A stretch of DNA of 64,000 nucleotides. Origin: JAJPKK01 sp963802745 (GTDB lineage: Bacteria; Pseudomonadota; Alphaproteobacteria; Rhizobiales; Xanthobacteraceae). Below are positions 45,866-56,894 of the stretch, piece by piece (within the stretch, counting starts at the first letter, position 1; each line of letters opens with the position of its first letter). Under the pieces are notes generated by a model. The model was given only the letters and a program-made list of their open reading frames with translations, made no database searches and was not told the DNA's origin. The stretch is taken from the NCBI GenBank assembly GCA_963802745.1, contig CAWDKL010000017.1:153034-217033 (forward strand), given 5' to 3'. A program made the position numbers and the translations under genes.

Positions 45866-46968
45866 TTATCTGATTTTTCCGGCAGGTTTCCTGACCGCGG
45901 TGGCCAGTATCGCATCCAACTCCGCATCGCTCAATTGCACCTGGTAAAAAGTCTGATAAAAGTGCCGCGTCTCGTTGCGAATGTCGTACTGGAAGAGCTC
46001 CGGATAAAACAGATTTGCCAGCCATTTGATGCCGATGATGCGGTTGACCGAGGGTGGCCGGTCAATCCAGCAGAAGGGATACTGCGGGGTCTCGAAGACC
46101 TGCGGGTGCGCACCGCATCAACCGGCTCCAAACGCGGATCGGTCCACACCTCCGTAGAATTCGCCCGGGAAAGTTACATGATCGTAGCCCGCCGATAATA
46201 ATCTCCGGATTCCAACGCAAACCTGTTCCATTGAGACCGGAGTATGCCCGTAGCCTTGTTGGACTCAACTCCTGCGGCCACATTGACGCCGCCGGCAAAG
46301 TTCATCGCCTCGGAATGTTCGATCCGGCAGGCTCGGTCTCCGATCCTTTCGGACCCTCCGCGTAGTAATAGCGGCGACGCTTCTCCGGAGGAATACTGCT
46401 AACCTTCTGCTTGATCTCCGTTACAGTGCGGCGGCATTCGTCCGGCCAGCATGGTCGCGCGAGGAACGTTCCCAAGCAGCTCTCCCGCTTTCTCGTAAGC
46501 GGCCGGAGAAATTTTCAAGTCCGCCCTTGATGACAGAGACCGGGAATGTGAGTCTGCGCCTGGATCCGTTCGGCCTGCGCGGTTGCCATTGGGTCGCCCA
46601 TGGAGATCAGCACATCGGGACGAGCCTGCATGATCTTTTCCAGATTGCCGGTATTGTCCTTGCCAAACCATCCTCCCACACCGGCAAATTGCGATAGGGT
46701 TCGAGTAAGCAGAGCTTTTTCGCCGGGTGTCGGGCGGATAGTTCCATCCCACCAACAGCGATGGATCCAGCGTGTAAACCAGAATTGTGCCCATCGGACT
46801 CATTCCATAGCACCCGGCGAATCTGCGTGGGCACTCTCGAGTTGCGGCCCACCATGTCGGTCACGACTCGCGGTGCCGGGCTGGTCTTTCAGAAGACGCT
46901 GAGCGGCGGCATCCGTTGCTGCGTAGCAGTCCCGCAAACAACCCAAGCATCAAACATTTTCTCAGCAT
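45866..46968 (-). pseudogene. ABC transporter substrate-binding protein (FecB/BtuF type), frameshifted
   Basis: Starts MLRKCLMLGLFAGLL at 46968 with AGGGAAG upstream. The mature part appears in pieces: VTDMVGRNSRVP, then MGTILVYTLDPSLLVGWNYP, AAYEKAGELLG, and near the end FCWIDRPPSVNRIIGIKW and YQVQLSDAELDAILATAV before the stop at 45866. These are class III periplasmic binding protein features for iron-siderophore or corrinoid uptake. At least four frame changes are needed. It follows the ATPase gene by 16 bases in the same operon. Confidence 0.65.
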
Positions 46969-46984
46969 GTTTTCTTCCCTCACA

Positions 46985-47761
46985 CTAGAAATTCGGCACT
47001 ACCATTTTCATTCCGGGCTGTGCGTCAATTTCCACCACGCGCAACCGCACGCCATAGGCTTTTCGCAGTGTCGTCTCCGTAAGAGCCATGCCGGGAGAAT
47101 CGATGGCCAGAATGCGTCCGTCGCTCATCAGCGCAACACGCGATGCGTACAGAAATGCATGGTCCGGCACGTGCGTGGTCATCAGCACGCCCAGGCCCGT
47201 CTTCGCGAGTTCGCCGACGGCGCGCAGAACCTTGATCTGGTTGCCCAGGTCAAGGCTTGCCGCCGGTTCGTCGAGAATGAGCCACTGCGCCTGCTGCGCC
47301 AGAGCGCGCGCAATCAAAACCAACTGGCGTTCTCCGCCGCTGATCTCGGTGTAGCGCGCCGAGGCCAGACGAGAATGCCCAAGTGAGTCGAGCGCTTCAT
47401 CGGCGATGCGCTCGTCAGACTTTGCCCGGTGAGGCAAAAGGCGGCAGATGCGCGGCGCGGGCCATCAGCACAATATCGCGCACCAGAAAGGCGAAGGGCG
47501 GAGTGTGCATCTGGGGCACATAAGCCGAAAGTACGCGCCAACCGCCGCTGGGCCCATCCGGCAATGTCTCTCGCCACCCAGGCGCACACAGCCGCTGGTG
47601 GGCCGCAGCAGGCGCAAGATCATTTTGAAGAGAGTTGTCTTTCCGCAACCGTTGGCGCCCAGCAGGCATACCACCTCGCCCGGTTGCAGAGAGAAGCTGA
47701 CATCGTGGACCACGGTCCTGGAGCCGTAGCCGCCGGTCACGCGCTCCAGCGTCAGATTCAT
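46985..47761 (-). CDS. ABC transporter ATPase (FecE/BtuD type), frameshifted
   Basis: Starts MNLTLERVTGGYGSRTVVHD at 47761, overlapping the permease stop. Walker A is LLGANGCGKTTLFKM. Around 47430-47600 the frame changes at least twice. The last frame has the signature EISGGERQLVLIARALAQ, Walker B WLILDEPAASLD and the H-loop TTHVPDHAF, to the stop at 46985. Merged length (about 258 aa) is normal for the family. It energises the FecCD-type permease next to it. Confidence 0.75.
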
Positions 47762-48814
47762 GCCTGGCTCCGGCGCTCCCGCATCAGCAGAAAGAGAAAG
47801 AATGGTGCGCCGATGAGCGCGGTGAGAACGCCGACGGGAATTTCCAAGGCCCCAGCCGTGCGCGCCACATCATCCACCAGCAGCAGGAAGCCACCGCCCA
47901 TGATCGCCGCGGCGGGCAACAGAATCTTATGGTTCGGTCCAACAACCATCCGCGCCAGATGCGGCACCACCAGGCCGATCCAGCCCACCATCCCGCACAT
48001 TGAAACCGTTGCCGCCGTGATGAGAGTGGCGCAGATAATCACAATGAAACGCAGCCTCCGGTGTTCACTCCCAGCGTGCGCGCCTCCTGCTCTCCCAGGC
48101 AGAGCACGTTGAGCCGCCAGCGCAACAGCAGCAGCGGAATGCAGCCCAGCACATGGGAATGCCCGCCAGTCGCACATCCTTGGGCGACGATGGAAGCAAA
48201 ACTCCCCAGCAACCAGTAGGTGATTACCGGAAGTTTGTTATAGGGATCGGCAACGTACTTGGTGAAGGAGATCAGAGCGGTGAACATCGATCCGATGAGG
48301 ATTCCCACCAGCACCAGCATGAGCACCGGATCACCGCGGCGGCAAAGCCCTGCGGCCAGCGACCACGCGAGCAGCACCGCCAGCAAACCGGTCGCGAACG
48401 ACAAGGCCTGGATGGCCACAAAATTCCAGCCCAGCAGGATGCCGAGAGCCGCGCCGAAACCAGCTCCGGCCGTGGCACCCAGAATGTCTGGGGAGACCAT
48501 GGGATTGTTGAACAATCCCTGATAGGCGGCCCCCGACAAAGCCAACCCAGCGCCCACCAGCAAGCCGGCCAGCAACCGGGGAAGGCGCACTTGCAACAAC
48601 ACAATTCCCGCCGTGCCGCTCTGCGCCGGGTCCGTCAGCACACTCCACCAATCATGAAGCGAGAGCGAATAGCTGCCGATCGCCAGCGACACGAGCGCCG
48701 CCAGAATCAGCAGAAGCGCCAATACAGCCAGAATTCCACCGCCGCGGGGATGCTCGGCTGCAATGCTTCCGTCGCGGCTTCGGTCTCGTTTTCCGGAAGG
48801 GACACCGTCGCCAT
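47758..48814 (-). CDS. FecCD/BtuC-type ABC permease, frameshifted
   Basis: Likely starts MATVSLPENETEAATEALQP at 48814. After an indel near 48720 it continues with LILAALVSLAIGSYSLSLHD, VRLPRLLAGLLVGAGLALSG, and NNPMVSPDILGATAGAGFGA. A second shift near 48045 leads to MVGWIGLVVPHLARMVVGP, the conserved permease loop that contacts the ATPase. Merged length is about 350 aa with many membrane segments. It overlaps the ATPase start (ATGA). It transports iron-siderophore, heme or corrinoid-type ligands. Confidence 0.78.
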
Positions 48815-48818
48815 GGGT

Positions 48819-49582
48819 TCAGCGCTTTCCGCACGCCAGCGGTTCGCTCGACACCTTCACCATGCGTCCGCCCTGGGTGAACAAAGCCTCGCGCCCACCT
48901 TCGGCTACAGCTCTCCACACCGAGGCCTGTCATCCACAATCAGGCCACCGAGTAGCTCGATGCCATGCTCAAACATCAGCGGATGTAGCGGTGTGCTGGG
49001 TCCCGCGACCACGATCCCGCGCATTACGGCTGAGGGCAAGCAGCCGCGGCATGGTTTTGTTAATCAGCGTGGTCGCCGTCATGATGACGACGTCCTGCTC
49101 GGCCAAGAATGTATTCGCAGGCCGGGTCCGGCATATCGCCTTGCAACAGGCTTGCGTTCCAGGATGCTCAGCTCACAAATGCCGGAGATCCGCTCCAGGT
49201 TGTGGAAGTGACCCACCACGGCGACCCGCTTGCCGCGCAGTTCGTCGCGCATGCAGGTGAAGACATCCTGGGTCTGCGTCTCGTCCAGACAGGTCCCACA
49301 GTTTTTCAGCACCGCCTGCTGGGCGTTCAGTGCGGAGTTAATCGCCGCCAGTCCCATCGCCGCCTCATACCAGTTCCAGGATTTGATCCAGGAGGCCAGG
49401 TCCCGCAGCCTTCATTCCGGCAATCTTTCCGGCGTTGCGCATCGGCCCGTCGATCTCCCGCGGGCGCATGGCCACACCTGTCCCAGCGAGCGCACCAGAA
49501 ACCAGCTGAGTCCGGCAAGACATTCGGTGACGACGGCGTCTTCCGGAACAGCGGCAATCAGTTCATCGTAAAGTTTCCACAC
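48819..49582 (-). CDS. DUF364-type (putative heavy-metal chelation) protein, frameshifted
   Basis: A GTG at 49582 (WKLYDELIAAVPEDAVV) has GGGGGAG upstream. The middle part is AAMGLAAINSALNAQQAV, then LRGKRVAVVGHFHNLERIS and ELSILERKP. Further left in another frame come MPDPACEYILAEQDVVIMTA and LINKTMPRL...VVAGPSTPLHP. This is the DUF364 fold, found with metal or siderophore uptake genes. It ends just before the permease ATG and is the first gene of the minus-strand operon. Several indels. Confidence 0.65.
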
Positions 49583-49653
49583 TTTCAGGCTCCCCCGCGT
49601 GCACCGCGCACGATTATTGTAACACGAACCATTATGTCAGGTTAAAAACTTCT

Positions 49654-49664
49654 TGTAATTTACA
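49654..49664. promoter_or_regulatory. Possible operator in the divergent uptake-gene intergenic region
   Basis: TGTAA-T-TTACA is a perfect 11-bp palindrome in the 134-base AT-rich region between the divergently transcribed DUF364 operon and the TonB receptor gene. Its place would suit a metal-responsive repressor. It does not match the Fur consensus closely, so the regulator is unknown. Confidence 0.3.
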
Positions 49665-49716
49665 CAGGTTATGCGCTAACGTCAGCAACATTCTAAAAAG
49701 GCAAGGAAGAAATACT

Positions 49717-52285
49717 ATGTCTCTTAAACAATACGGACTTATTTTTGTTCTGTGCGTGCTGGTTGCCGCCGGCACACTGGCGGCTTTTGCTCAAACGGAA
49801 CGGCCGCTAACCTGGCAGCAGGACTTGAGTTACCTCGCTAACGTTGCTTCCGGTAATCCGGCTGAGGTACGGGCCGAACTGGGCAACATTCGCCTCGAAG
49901 TGGAAAACTGGCTGAAGTTACATCCTGACTCAAAGATTGAGCTACCGCCGACGCTCGCCCAGGCAGCCAGCGCGGAACAGACTCGCGACCAAATTAAACT
50001 GTTACAGGAGACGGTGGCGAACATCCTGAAGGAAGACCCCAACCGGCCCTTCCATCTGGGCACCGCCGAGGTGAACGTTACCGCCAGGGCCTCCGAACTC
50101 TCGCCGATCGCCGACAGCATCAGTCAGGCGGAGATGAGCAAGCAAAATGTAGTGAATGTGGCCATGGCGATGGAAAATTTGCCCGGCGTCTCAATCGAGC
50201 ACAACTATAGTGGAAGAGACCAGGATCGAGGTTTGGGTTCACGGCTTTAACTACCTGCAAGTCCCTCTGTATCTGGACGGCATTCCCATGAATGTCCCCT
50301 ATGACGGCACCATGGATTTCAAGCGTATACTGACTAGCGACGTCGCCGAAATCCAGGTCGCCAAAGGATTCTCATCGCCCCTGATGGGACCGAACGCGGT
50401 TGGCGGTGCCATCAACGTGGTCACCAGGGAACCTCAGGCCAAGTATGAAGGGGATGCGTTGATCGGGGGTATGTCCGGCGATGGACTTCTCTCCTCGTTG
50501 CGACTCGGTACCCGCTGGCAGCGCTTCTTTGCACAAGGTACCATGGACTGGCTGCAAAGTAATTACGAGCCTCTATCTGGAAATTTTGTAACCACCAACT
50601 ATCAGCCTAATGATCAACTGAACCATTCCTATGCTCAGGACGCAAAATACAGTGGCCGTTTCGGTTGGACCCCTCGCGGCCACGACGAGTACGTATTCAG
50701 CTACATCAACCAGAAGGCAAGTGAAGGCATTCCGACTAGCACTGGCAACGACCCGCTTCCAGAGAACATTTGCTATGGAGTAACCTCCGCCACCGACGGT
50801 ACGTGCTTGAGCAAGGGCAGTCCTTACCGTGCGTGGGGCTTCTGGGACAAAACTAGCTACTACTTCCATTCCAATACCGGCTTAGGGCAGAGCAGTTCGC
50901 TGAAAACGCGAGTCTTCTATGATCAGTACCCAAACCTGATGCTTTTCTACAACATACCTGCGGCAGGGTCGCCGTATGCAGCAAACCCGTTTGCGCCGGG
51001 GAACTTATCCACCGGGAATGACATTTATAAGGATCATTCCGATGGCATCTCGACGGAATTCAATACCCGCCTGGTGTCCCGAAACTCAATCAGTGGATCG
51101 TTCTTATTCAAAGATGACACCCATGAGGAAGTTCCTCAGCCGCCCTATAAATCGGCGGCCATTCCGACCACTCCCTATCTGGCAGAACGGCAGCAGATCA
51201 CTTCCATCGGCTTGCAGGACGTAGTGACAATTACCTCCCATCTGCTCGCCACGGCCGGCTTCAGCGCCGACCACCTCGACGGTTTGCGCGCGGCGTCTTC
51301 CAATACACCAAACAATGGAGCTCTTCTTCCTCCCGCATGTCCCAGCAATACATCAAAAAATGTAGCCGACTTTACCGCATGCACCCCGCACGTTTGGGGC
51401 TACAACCCGCAGGTTTCGGCCGCCTACTCCTTCAACAATAACGGACGACTGTTTGTCGCATTCTCCCAAAAAACTCGTTTCCCGGGGATGAAGGAGATGT
51501 ACTCCTACAAACTGGGCACAGGTCTTCCCAACCCGCTGCTGCAGCCCGAGCGCTCCCAGAACTATGTCTTTGGTTACTCAAGGACGTTCGCGGCCAAGAC
51601 TGTTGCGCAACTCGAGTTCTTCCGCAGCAATCTGCATGACGCCATCGAATCAATCTACATTGTTGATCCGGGCCTGGCCGCGGGCGGTACTGCATCTTGC
51701 CCGGGCAGCTCAAACGGCTCCTGCAGTATCAGCGAGAACGCGAGCACGGAAGTTCACCAAGGGATGGAGTTCACAGTACACACCACGCCTGTTACACGCC
51801 TGACATTCGATGGCAACTACACCTACATTGACAAGAGCATCGGCGCCTACGTCGGAATGCTGCCGTCGTTGGCGCCGTGCGGAGGCGGCAATCTTGCCCT
51901 CGCCAACGGAACCGAAACCACCGCGGCCAACAATACCTGCCTTACCGCCTTCGATCTTCCGAAGCACAAGGCGGTAATCTCCGGAACCGTTCGGCTGCCT
52001 CATGAATCAATGCTCACGGCCAGCGTGCGCTACGAGAGTGGCACAAAGGAATCGGACTCGTTCACGCAAACCGTCGCTAAGGTTTCCACAAACTACTATG
52101 CGGTTATGCCCATGTCGAACTTCGCTACCGTTAATCTGGGTGGAACCGTACAGCTCTACAAGGGAGCGTCGTTGCAAGCCGGCGTGAGGAATCTCTTCGA
52201 CCGGAATTACTTCTATGTACTCGACATTCCCGAGGAGGGCCGCAATTGGTACATCAATATGCGCTACCGATTCGGGTCTGAGTAG
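49717..52285 (+). CDS. TonB-dependent outer-membrane receptor, frameshifted
   Basis: Starts MSLKQYGLIFVLCVLVAAGT with AAGGAAG upstream; signal peptide to FAQ. An unusual about 105-residue helical segment precedes the plug. The plug begins EVNVTARASELSPIADSI and reads to NLPGVSIEHNYSG. One indel near 50210 moves coding to RIEVWVHGFNYLQVPLYLDG. Then come VAKGFSSPLMGPNAVGGAIN and the barrel to the C-terminal NMRYRFGSE. It sits divergent from the ABC uptake operon and probably imports its ligand (iron complex, corrinoid or other metal chelate). Confidence 0.82.
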
Positions 52286-52393
52286 TCTTGAACTGGTAGT
52301 TGCTAGCGGGCTGCAACCTGCATGTACATCGTGCGGTTGCAGCCCACCGGTTTCTCTGGGTTGCGACCAGCCGCGTGAGTCTTGGCCGCCCAT

Positions 52394-52603
52394 TTAATCT
52401 CTCGGTGCTATTTGTGAGAGAAAAACCAGACTTATCCAGCCAGATGACCCGCCGCTCGTAGTCCAGCTTCCAGCATTCAGGTCACGTTGGACGGTTCGCT
52501 TCGCAGCGTTCAATTTCGCCCGTAACTGGCCAAGGGTGCGCTCGACTTTCCCCTCGAGCAGCGACATCAGGCGCAACACGCGCCTGAGCTGATAGCCTCT
52601 CAT
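52394..52603 (-). pseudogene. N-terminal HTH fragment of a WYL/YafY-type regulator
   Basis: The frame reads RGYQLRRVLRLMSLLEGKV, then TLGQLRAKLNAAKRTVQRDL. This is the helix-turn-helix start of DeoR/YafY-type WYL regulators. After RDLNA the family similarity stops and the frame ends after 25 more residues, so the WYL domain is missing. It merges upstream with a DUF5131 remnant. Confidence 0.5.
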
Positions 52604-52629
52604 ATTCTCTCTCAGCCTCCGCAGGTTCC

Positions 52630-53000
52630 GTGCTTGCCATGTCTATTAGATTCCGGGACCAGGCATCTGCATCTTGGCTTTCGGGAAACCTCCCCAGTGC
52701 CTGAAGAAAGAATGGGACCTTCGCAGCGTCACATTGGTCACGAAGTGAGATGACCCACTCCCTCTCTATCCGGCTAGCCTTACGACCATATTCCCCGCCA
52801 GCTACAGCCCACCCGATACCATCGAGATTTACTCTGCCAAGATCATCGAGCAGGTGTTCATCGGAGAGACAACGCCGGGGAACATCGCGGTTGCCAAATA
52901 TATCCGCGAGGAGCAAGCTTTGCTCTCTGTTCTCGACCGTTGTACTTCACCAGATATGTTCCAGCTTTGACGCAAACTGCGACTGTCGCGGCACCGGATT
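52630..53000 (-). pseudogene. DUF5131 (phage Gp37/Gp68-like) relic
   Basis: The recognisable part is RVNLDGIGWAVAGGEYGRK, then IEREWVISLRDQCDAAKVPF and FLQALGRFPESQDADAW. This matches the C-terminal half of DUF5131 proteins (LDGIDWVIVGGESG...REEWVRDIRDQC). The N-terminal half is only traceable in scraps in other frames. It is a phage- or plasmid-associated family of unknown role, here decayed. Confidence 0.6.
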
Positions 53001-53136
53001 GGGGGCCATGCCCGAAGAATCAAGGCACCTGCTAGGAATGTCCAGAAGAATCTGATCCGCTCGGAATTAACAAGTGGTTTAAGCGCTCTCCCACCCCGAG
53101 ATTCACGGTTTGACTTTTGTTTCCGCTTGGCCGTCT

Positions 53137-53726
53137 TTATTTCTTCAAAGCAGTCCAAACAAAATCGACTAGGAATTCCGCATCCTCAATTGGCGTTGTG
53201 TTTGGTGTTCCGGTCAACCGTCGCTGAATAATTCCGCGAGTTAAATCAGCGATCGCCCAAGCGCTGTGTTCCGCATTCGCCGGCCGGATTTCCCCTTTGC
53301 GCGATGCCGTTTCGATTGCAGATGTCAGCCGTCGTACTGGGTTCGTCAGCCAATTGCGGTACTGAATTCTGGTGAAGGATAAACTGCCCGAGTCCGTGTC
53401 CATGATCCTAAAGAAATCCCTTTTGGCATCTGAGTTCTCGATTCGAACAAGCGCAAATGCCCGTATCTTTTCTTTGAGCCCATCTGCCTTATCGATTCTC
53501 TCCAGGGTGCTGCTTGTCAGCGATTCCATGTCGCGGTTGAGAACGGCCTGGTAGATCTCTCTCTTGGAAGAAAAGTAGAGATATACCGTTCCCTTTGCAA
53601 CGCCCGCCTCTTTTGCAATCTCATCGATAATGCCACGATTGAAGCCTTTACGGTAAACACCACTCGCGCGGCATTCACTATTTCATTTCGCCGAAATTCA
53701 GACACAACCTGTTGCTTTGTCTTCAT
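53137..53726 (-). CDS. TetR-family repressor, frameshifted
   Basis: Starts MKTKQQVVSEFRRNEIVNAA at 53726 with GGAG upstream. After VVFTV one base is missing near 53655. The next frame gives KGFNRGIIDEIAKEAGVAKG and TVYLYFSSKREIYQAVLNRD, a textbook TetR helix-turn-helix. The ligand-binding part follows to the stop at 53137. It is divergent from a DHA2 efflux gene with a palindrome between, so it very probably represses that gene and itself. Confidence 0.82.
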
Positions 53727-53764
53727 CGCCGCTCCGTCATTGATCATGACCGTATAGTATATTA

Positions 53765-53784
53765 AACTGACTGCGTGGTCAGTT
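53765..53784. promoter_or_regulatory. Probable TetR operator
   Basis: AACTGAC and GTCAGTT are exact 7-bp inverted arms around TGCGTG. Palindromes of this type (GACCxxxxGGTC-like) are typical of TetR-family operators. It lies between the divergent repressor and efflux genes and overlaps the earliest possible efflux start. An AT-rich stretch (TATAGTATATTAAA) adjoins it. Confidence 0.65.
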
Positions 53785-55475
53785 GGCGAAACATTTCGGA
53801 CTCAAAGTTACCAGCAGCTTTGGATACGAGTGCCTCCCTTGCTTCATCGCCGCAAAGTGCAGTGGCGAATGAGAGAGCGGTTTTGCCAAGCAGCGCAATA
53901 GCCGGTCAACAGGAGTGGGTTCCCGAAGCGAATCCCTGGATCATCGCGGTCTCGGTAATGATTGCGACGTTCATGGTAGTGCTGGATTCCTCCGTCGCCA
54001 ATGTCGCGCTTCCTCACATCGCGGGGAATCTCTCTGCTTCGACCGATGAGTCGACCTGGGTACTCACCAGCTATCTTGTTTCCAACGCCATCATGCTGCC
54101 GGCGACAGGATGGATTTCCGGAAGCATTGGCCGCAAGCGGCTGCTATTGCTTTCGATTGCGGGCTTTACCGGAGCGTCCCTGTTTTGCGGCCTGGCTGCC
54201 AGCCTGCCGATGTTGATTGTGGCCCGCATCCTACAAGGAATTGGCGGAGGTGGAATGCAACCGCTGGCGCAGTCCATATTGCTGGAGAGTTTTCCACCTG
54301 AGCAGCACGGGTCCGCCATGGCCATGTTCGGTCTTGGCATCGTTGTTGCTCCTGTGATTGGGCCAACCCTTGGTGGCTGGATTACGGACAGTTACTCCTG
54401 GCGCTGGATTTTCTACATCAATCTTCCAATCGGTCTTCTCGCCCTGGTCATGGTCAATATGTATGTGGAAGATCCTCCATACATCCGGAAAAGGATTCAG
54501 GGCACAATCGACTATCTTGGATTCGGGCTGTTGGCGATCTGGTTGGGCACCTTGCAGTTGATGCTGGACAAAGGGCAGGAAGCCGACTGGTTTTCAGCCA
54601 CCTGGATCTGCTGGATGGCCGTGATATCTATACTCGCGCTGATTTGTCTTATCGCTCGCGAGTTGAGCGCCCAGCAGCCGATCGTGCGTTTGGACGTGCT
54701 GCGTGATCGCAATTTTATGGTCGGCACGATGATTACGACTCTCTATGGCATCGTCCTCTATGGAATTACCGCCATGTTACCCCTGTTCCTGCAGACCTTG
54801 ATGGGCTATCCGGCGCTGAACAGCGGATTGGCTGTGAGCCCTCGAGGCTTTGGATCCATCGCCTCGATGGTGCTTGCAGGAATTGCCGTAAAGTACATCG
54901 ACAGTCGTCTTCTGCTGGCGTTCGGCTTTGGAATCCTCAGCACTTCGGCCATAATGCTAAGCCACCTGAATCTCGATATCGCAATGTCTTCCATCGTGCC
55001 GGTCAATATCCTGAACGGGTTTGCCACTGGGTTTATCTTCGTTCCTCTTACGACCATGACCATGGGCAGTTTGCGCAAGGAGGAGATCGGAAATGCTGCC
55101 GGCATCTACAACTTGATGCGCAACATCGGCGGTAGCGTCGGGATTGCAGCCATTACAACCTTTTTGGTGCGCGGCTCTCAACGGCACCAGGTCTATCTGT
55201 CGCAAAACATCACCCCGGGCAAGCCCGCAGTCATAGCAATGCTTCAAGGCCTGCAGGCAAAGCTCTTCACCGGCGGCACAGATGCCTACACCGCTCAGCG
55301 TAGGGCCCTCGGCTTACTCTATGAAGGGCTTCAGCGGCAGGCGTCACTGCTTGCGTACACGGACAACTTCCGTTTGTTGGGATATCTCGCGCTGCTCTGC
55401 ATACCGCTTGCTCTACGTTTTCGCAGTGTGCGAAAACCAAAGCCCGGCGAGCCCGCCGAGGCGCCTGAAATGTAG
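53775..55475 (+). CDS. DHA2-family (EmrB/QacA type) drug efflux MFS transporter
   Basis: Up to 566 aa with about 14 membrane segments. Motifs: VVLDSSVANVALPHIAGNLS (motif D1), TWVLTSYLVSNAIMLPATGW, SIGRKRLLLLSI (motif A), ILQGIGGGGMQPLAQSIL and IGPTLGGWITDSYSWRWIFY (motif C). The first about 50 residues are variable; the GTG at 53775 lies inside the operator, so the real start may be a later GTG/TTG. It pumps drugs or lipophilic toxins by proton antiport. The frame is intact. Confidence 0.9.
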   Translation: MVSWRNISDSKLPAALDTSASLASSPQSAVANERAVLPSSAIAGQQEWVPEANPWIIAVSVMIATFMVVLDSSVANVALPHIAGNLSASTDESTWVLTSYLVSNAIMLPATGWISGSIGRKRLLLLSIAGFTGASLFCGLAASLPMLIVARILQGIGGGGMQPLAQSILLESFPPEQHGSAMAMFGLGIVVAPVIGPTLGGWITDSYSWRWIFYINLPIGLLALVMVNMYVEDPPYIRKRIQGTIDYLGFGLLAIWLGTLQLMLDKGQEADWFSATWICWMAVISILALICLIARELSAQQPIVRLDVLRDRNFMVGTMITTLYGIVLYGITAMLPLFLQTLMGYPALNSGLAVSPRGFGSIASMVLAGIAVKYIDSRLLLAFGFGILSTSAIMLSHLNLDIAMSSIVPVNILNGFATGFIFVPLTTMTMGSLRKEEIGNAAGIYNLMRNIGGSVGIAAITTFLVRGSQRHQVYLSQNITPGKPAVIAMLQGLQAKLFTGGTDAYTAQRRALGLLYEGLQRQASLLAYTDNFRLLGYLALLCIPLALRFRSVRKPKPGEPAEAPEM

Positions 55476-55656
55476 GGAAGCTAAGCCGAGAGCTACACAC
55501 GAAGCGTAGAGCCGAACTCGGCAGGTTTGCTGTCACGGTAAAGGTGGCGTCGGCACCAAGTTGAGCCAGTCCAACCAAGGTCGTCCGATACTCTGTTCCT
55601 TCAGGTGGCAGGGGGCCTAATAGGCCTTGTGATCTGTTATCGACCCCAGTTTGACA

Positions 55657-56440
55657 TCAAGTTTGCCGACACGATGCAACCTCGCGAGGTATTTCCCTGG
55701 GCGGTTCTGGGCTGTGATATTTTTCTGCTAGTGCGAAATAAAACTCAGGCGCGCGTAAAAATCTTCCCCATTTGCCACCGGCATAACCTTTTGCGGTGAA
55801 AGCCTCAACGTCCACATTCTGCTCTTCGTCTTCGGTTTCATCCAACTGACCCTCTGTAGTGGGGATGACCAAAAGTTTCCGTTTGGCAAACATTTTTGCG
55901 GTGTCGAGCTCCTCGGCCCAAAGATCAGTTTGGCGCTTAATGAGGATTTGCAGGGTATCAGATGAGAAGTCCTTGCGCTGTCCTAAAATCATGTCACGGA
56001 ATTTGTCCGCCGCTTTTTGCTTTTGACTCACTTCCTCCTGGCGCCGAGAATCTCTATCAATGGCCGATTCAGGCGCACAAATTTAACCAGGGTAGCGCCG
56101 CGTTTCGCTTCATCCTTGCACCGCCGCAAAATTGTTACCGCTGTTTTGACCCGAGCATCTTCGAACCAGGGCTCAGACAGCCACAAGCCGAAAATTTTCA
56201 AGTATCCAGCGCTGGAGCGCAAAGCCATATCGAGAGTCGAGCCAACTGGAAGAAGTCAAAAAAACGAACCAGCCCTGATCTGCAAGGAACTGCGCAGCAA
56301 CTGGCCAAAAGAAAACGTGGAGGTCACTTTGTCCAGTTGAGGTTCATCCAGACTGTCCGGGACCGGCAGGAGTCCTGGGAGGCAATCGTCCGTTACCTCC
56401 ATTCGAACCGTCAATCTTCCCTGTAAGTTCCCGCAAAGTG
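55657..56440 (-). pseudogene. N-6 DNA methyltransferase (restriction-modification type) fragment
   Basis: The clearest part (55657-56031) reads SSDTLQILIKRQTDLWAEEL, then KLLVIPTTEGQLDETEDEEQ and GGKWGRFLRAPEFYFALAEK. Just upstream in other frames come AGYLKIFGLWLSEPWFEDAR and VTILRRCKDEAKRGATLVKF. These are internal segments of a class of large N-6 DNA methylases. The catalytic NPPY region and both ends are absent. It is a decayed relic of a restriction or defence gene. Confidence 0.65.
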
Positions 56441-56449
56441 GCGGTTATC

Positions 56450-56765
56450 GAGAGTGCACACGCGACTGGCTATGACTTTTGCGGGTAGGGAGTTCTTGCT
56501 TCTTACGCACCCCGAGCAGAGCCTGATCAATCAGATCGGCGCCGTACTTCTGTGTTAAGGGCGCGAGGCGAAGCAGGAGCCGGTAGTACACAGGTGCGAA
56601 GATTGCATCGACCAGAAGTTCGGCATCCGCATCGGCAGCGAACTCGCCGGCAGCCTTGCCTCGATCAATGTCTACGACGGTGGAGGCGCGGCGCGGAAGG
56701 ATATGTCGCTCGCAGAGTTCCTGCAGTTCAGACGAACCTCGGACCGAATCATGGCACAGATCCCC
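56450..56765 (-). pseudogene. TetR-family C-terminal domain relic
   Basis: The minus strand reads SSELQELCERHILPRRAS, then DRGKAAGEFAADADAELLVD and IFAPVYYRLLLRLAPLTQKY, ending VRKKQ and a few more residues. This is the ligand-binding C-terminus of TetR regulators. The DNA-binding part would have to lie where the export permease gene now begins, so it has been lost. It may be the former regulator of that operon. Confidence 0.6.
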
Positions 56766-56894
56766 GCGCCATGCATGAGGACAAGCTGCTCGCTACAAAT
56801 CCAGCGCTTCCCTGAGCACAATTGAGTGAGAGTCACAGGTATCTGTGATGAGCATCGCATCCGATTCGTCTCTCGGGGAACAAAATGGGGGGCC

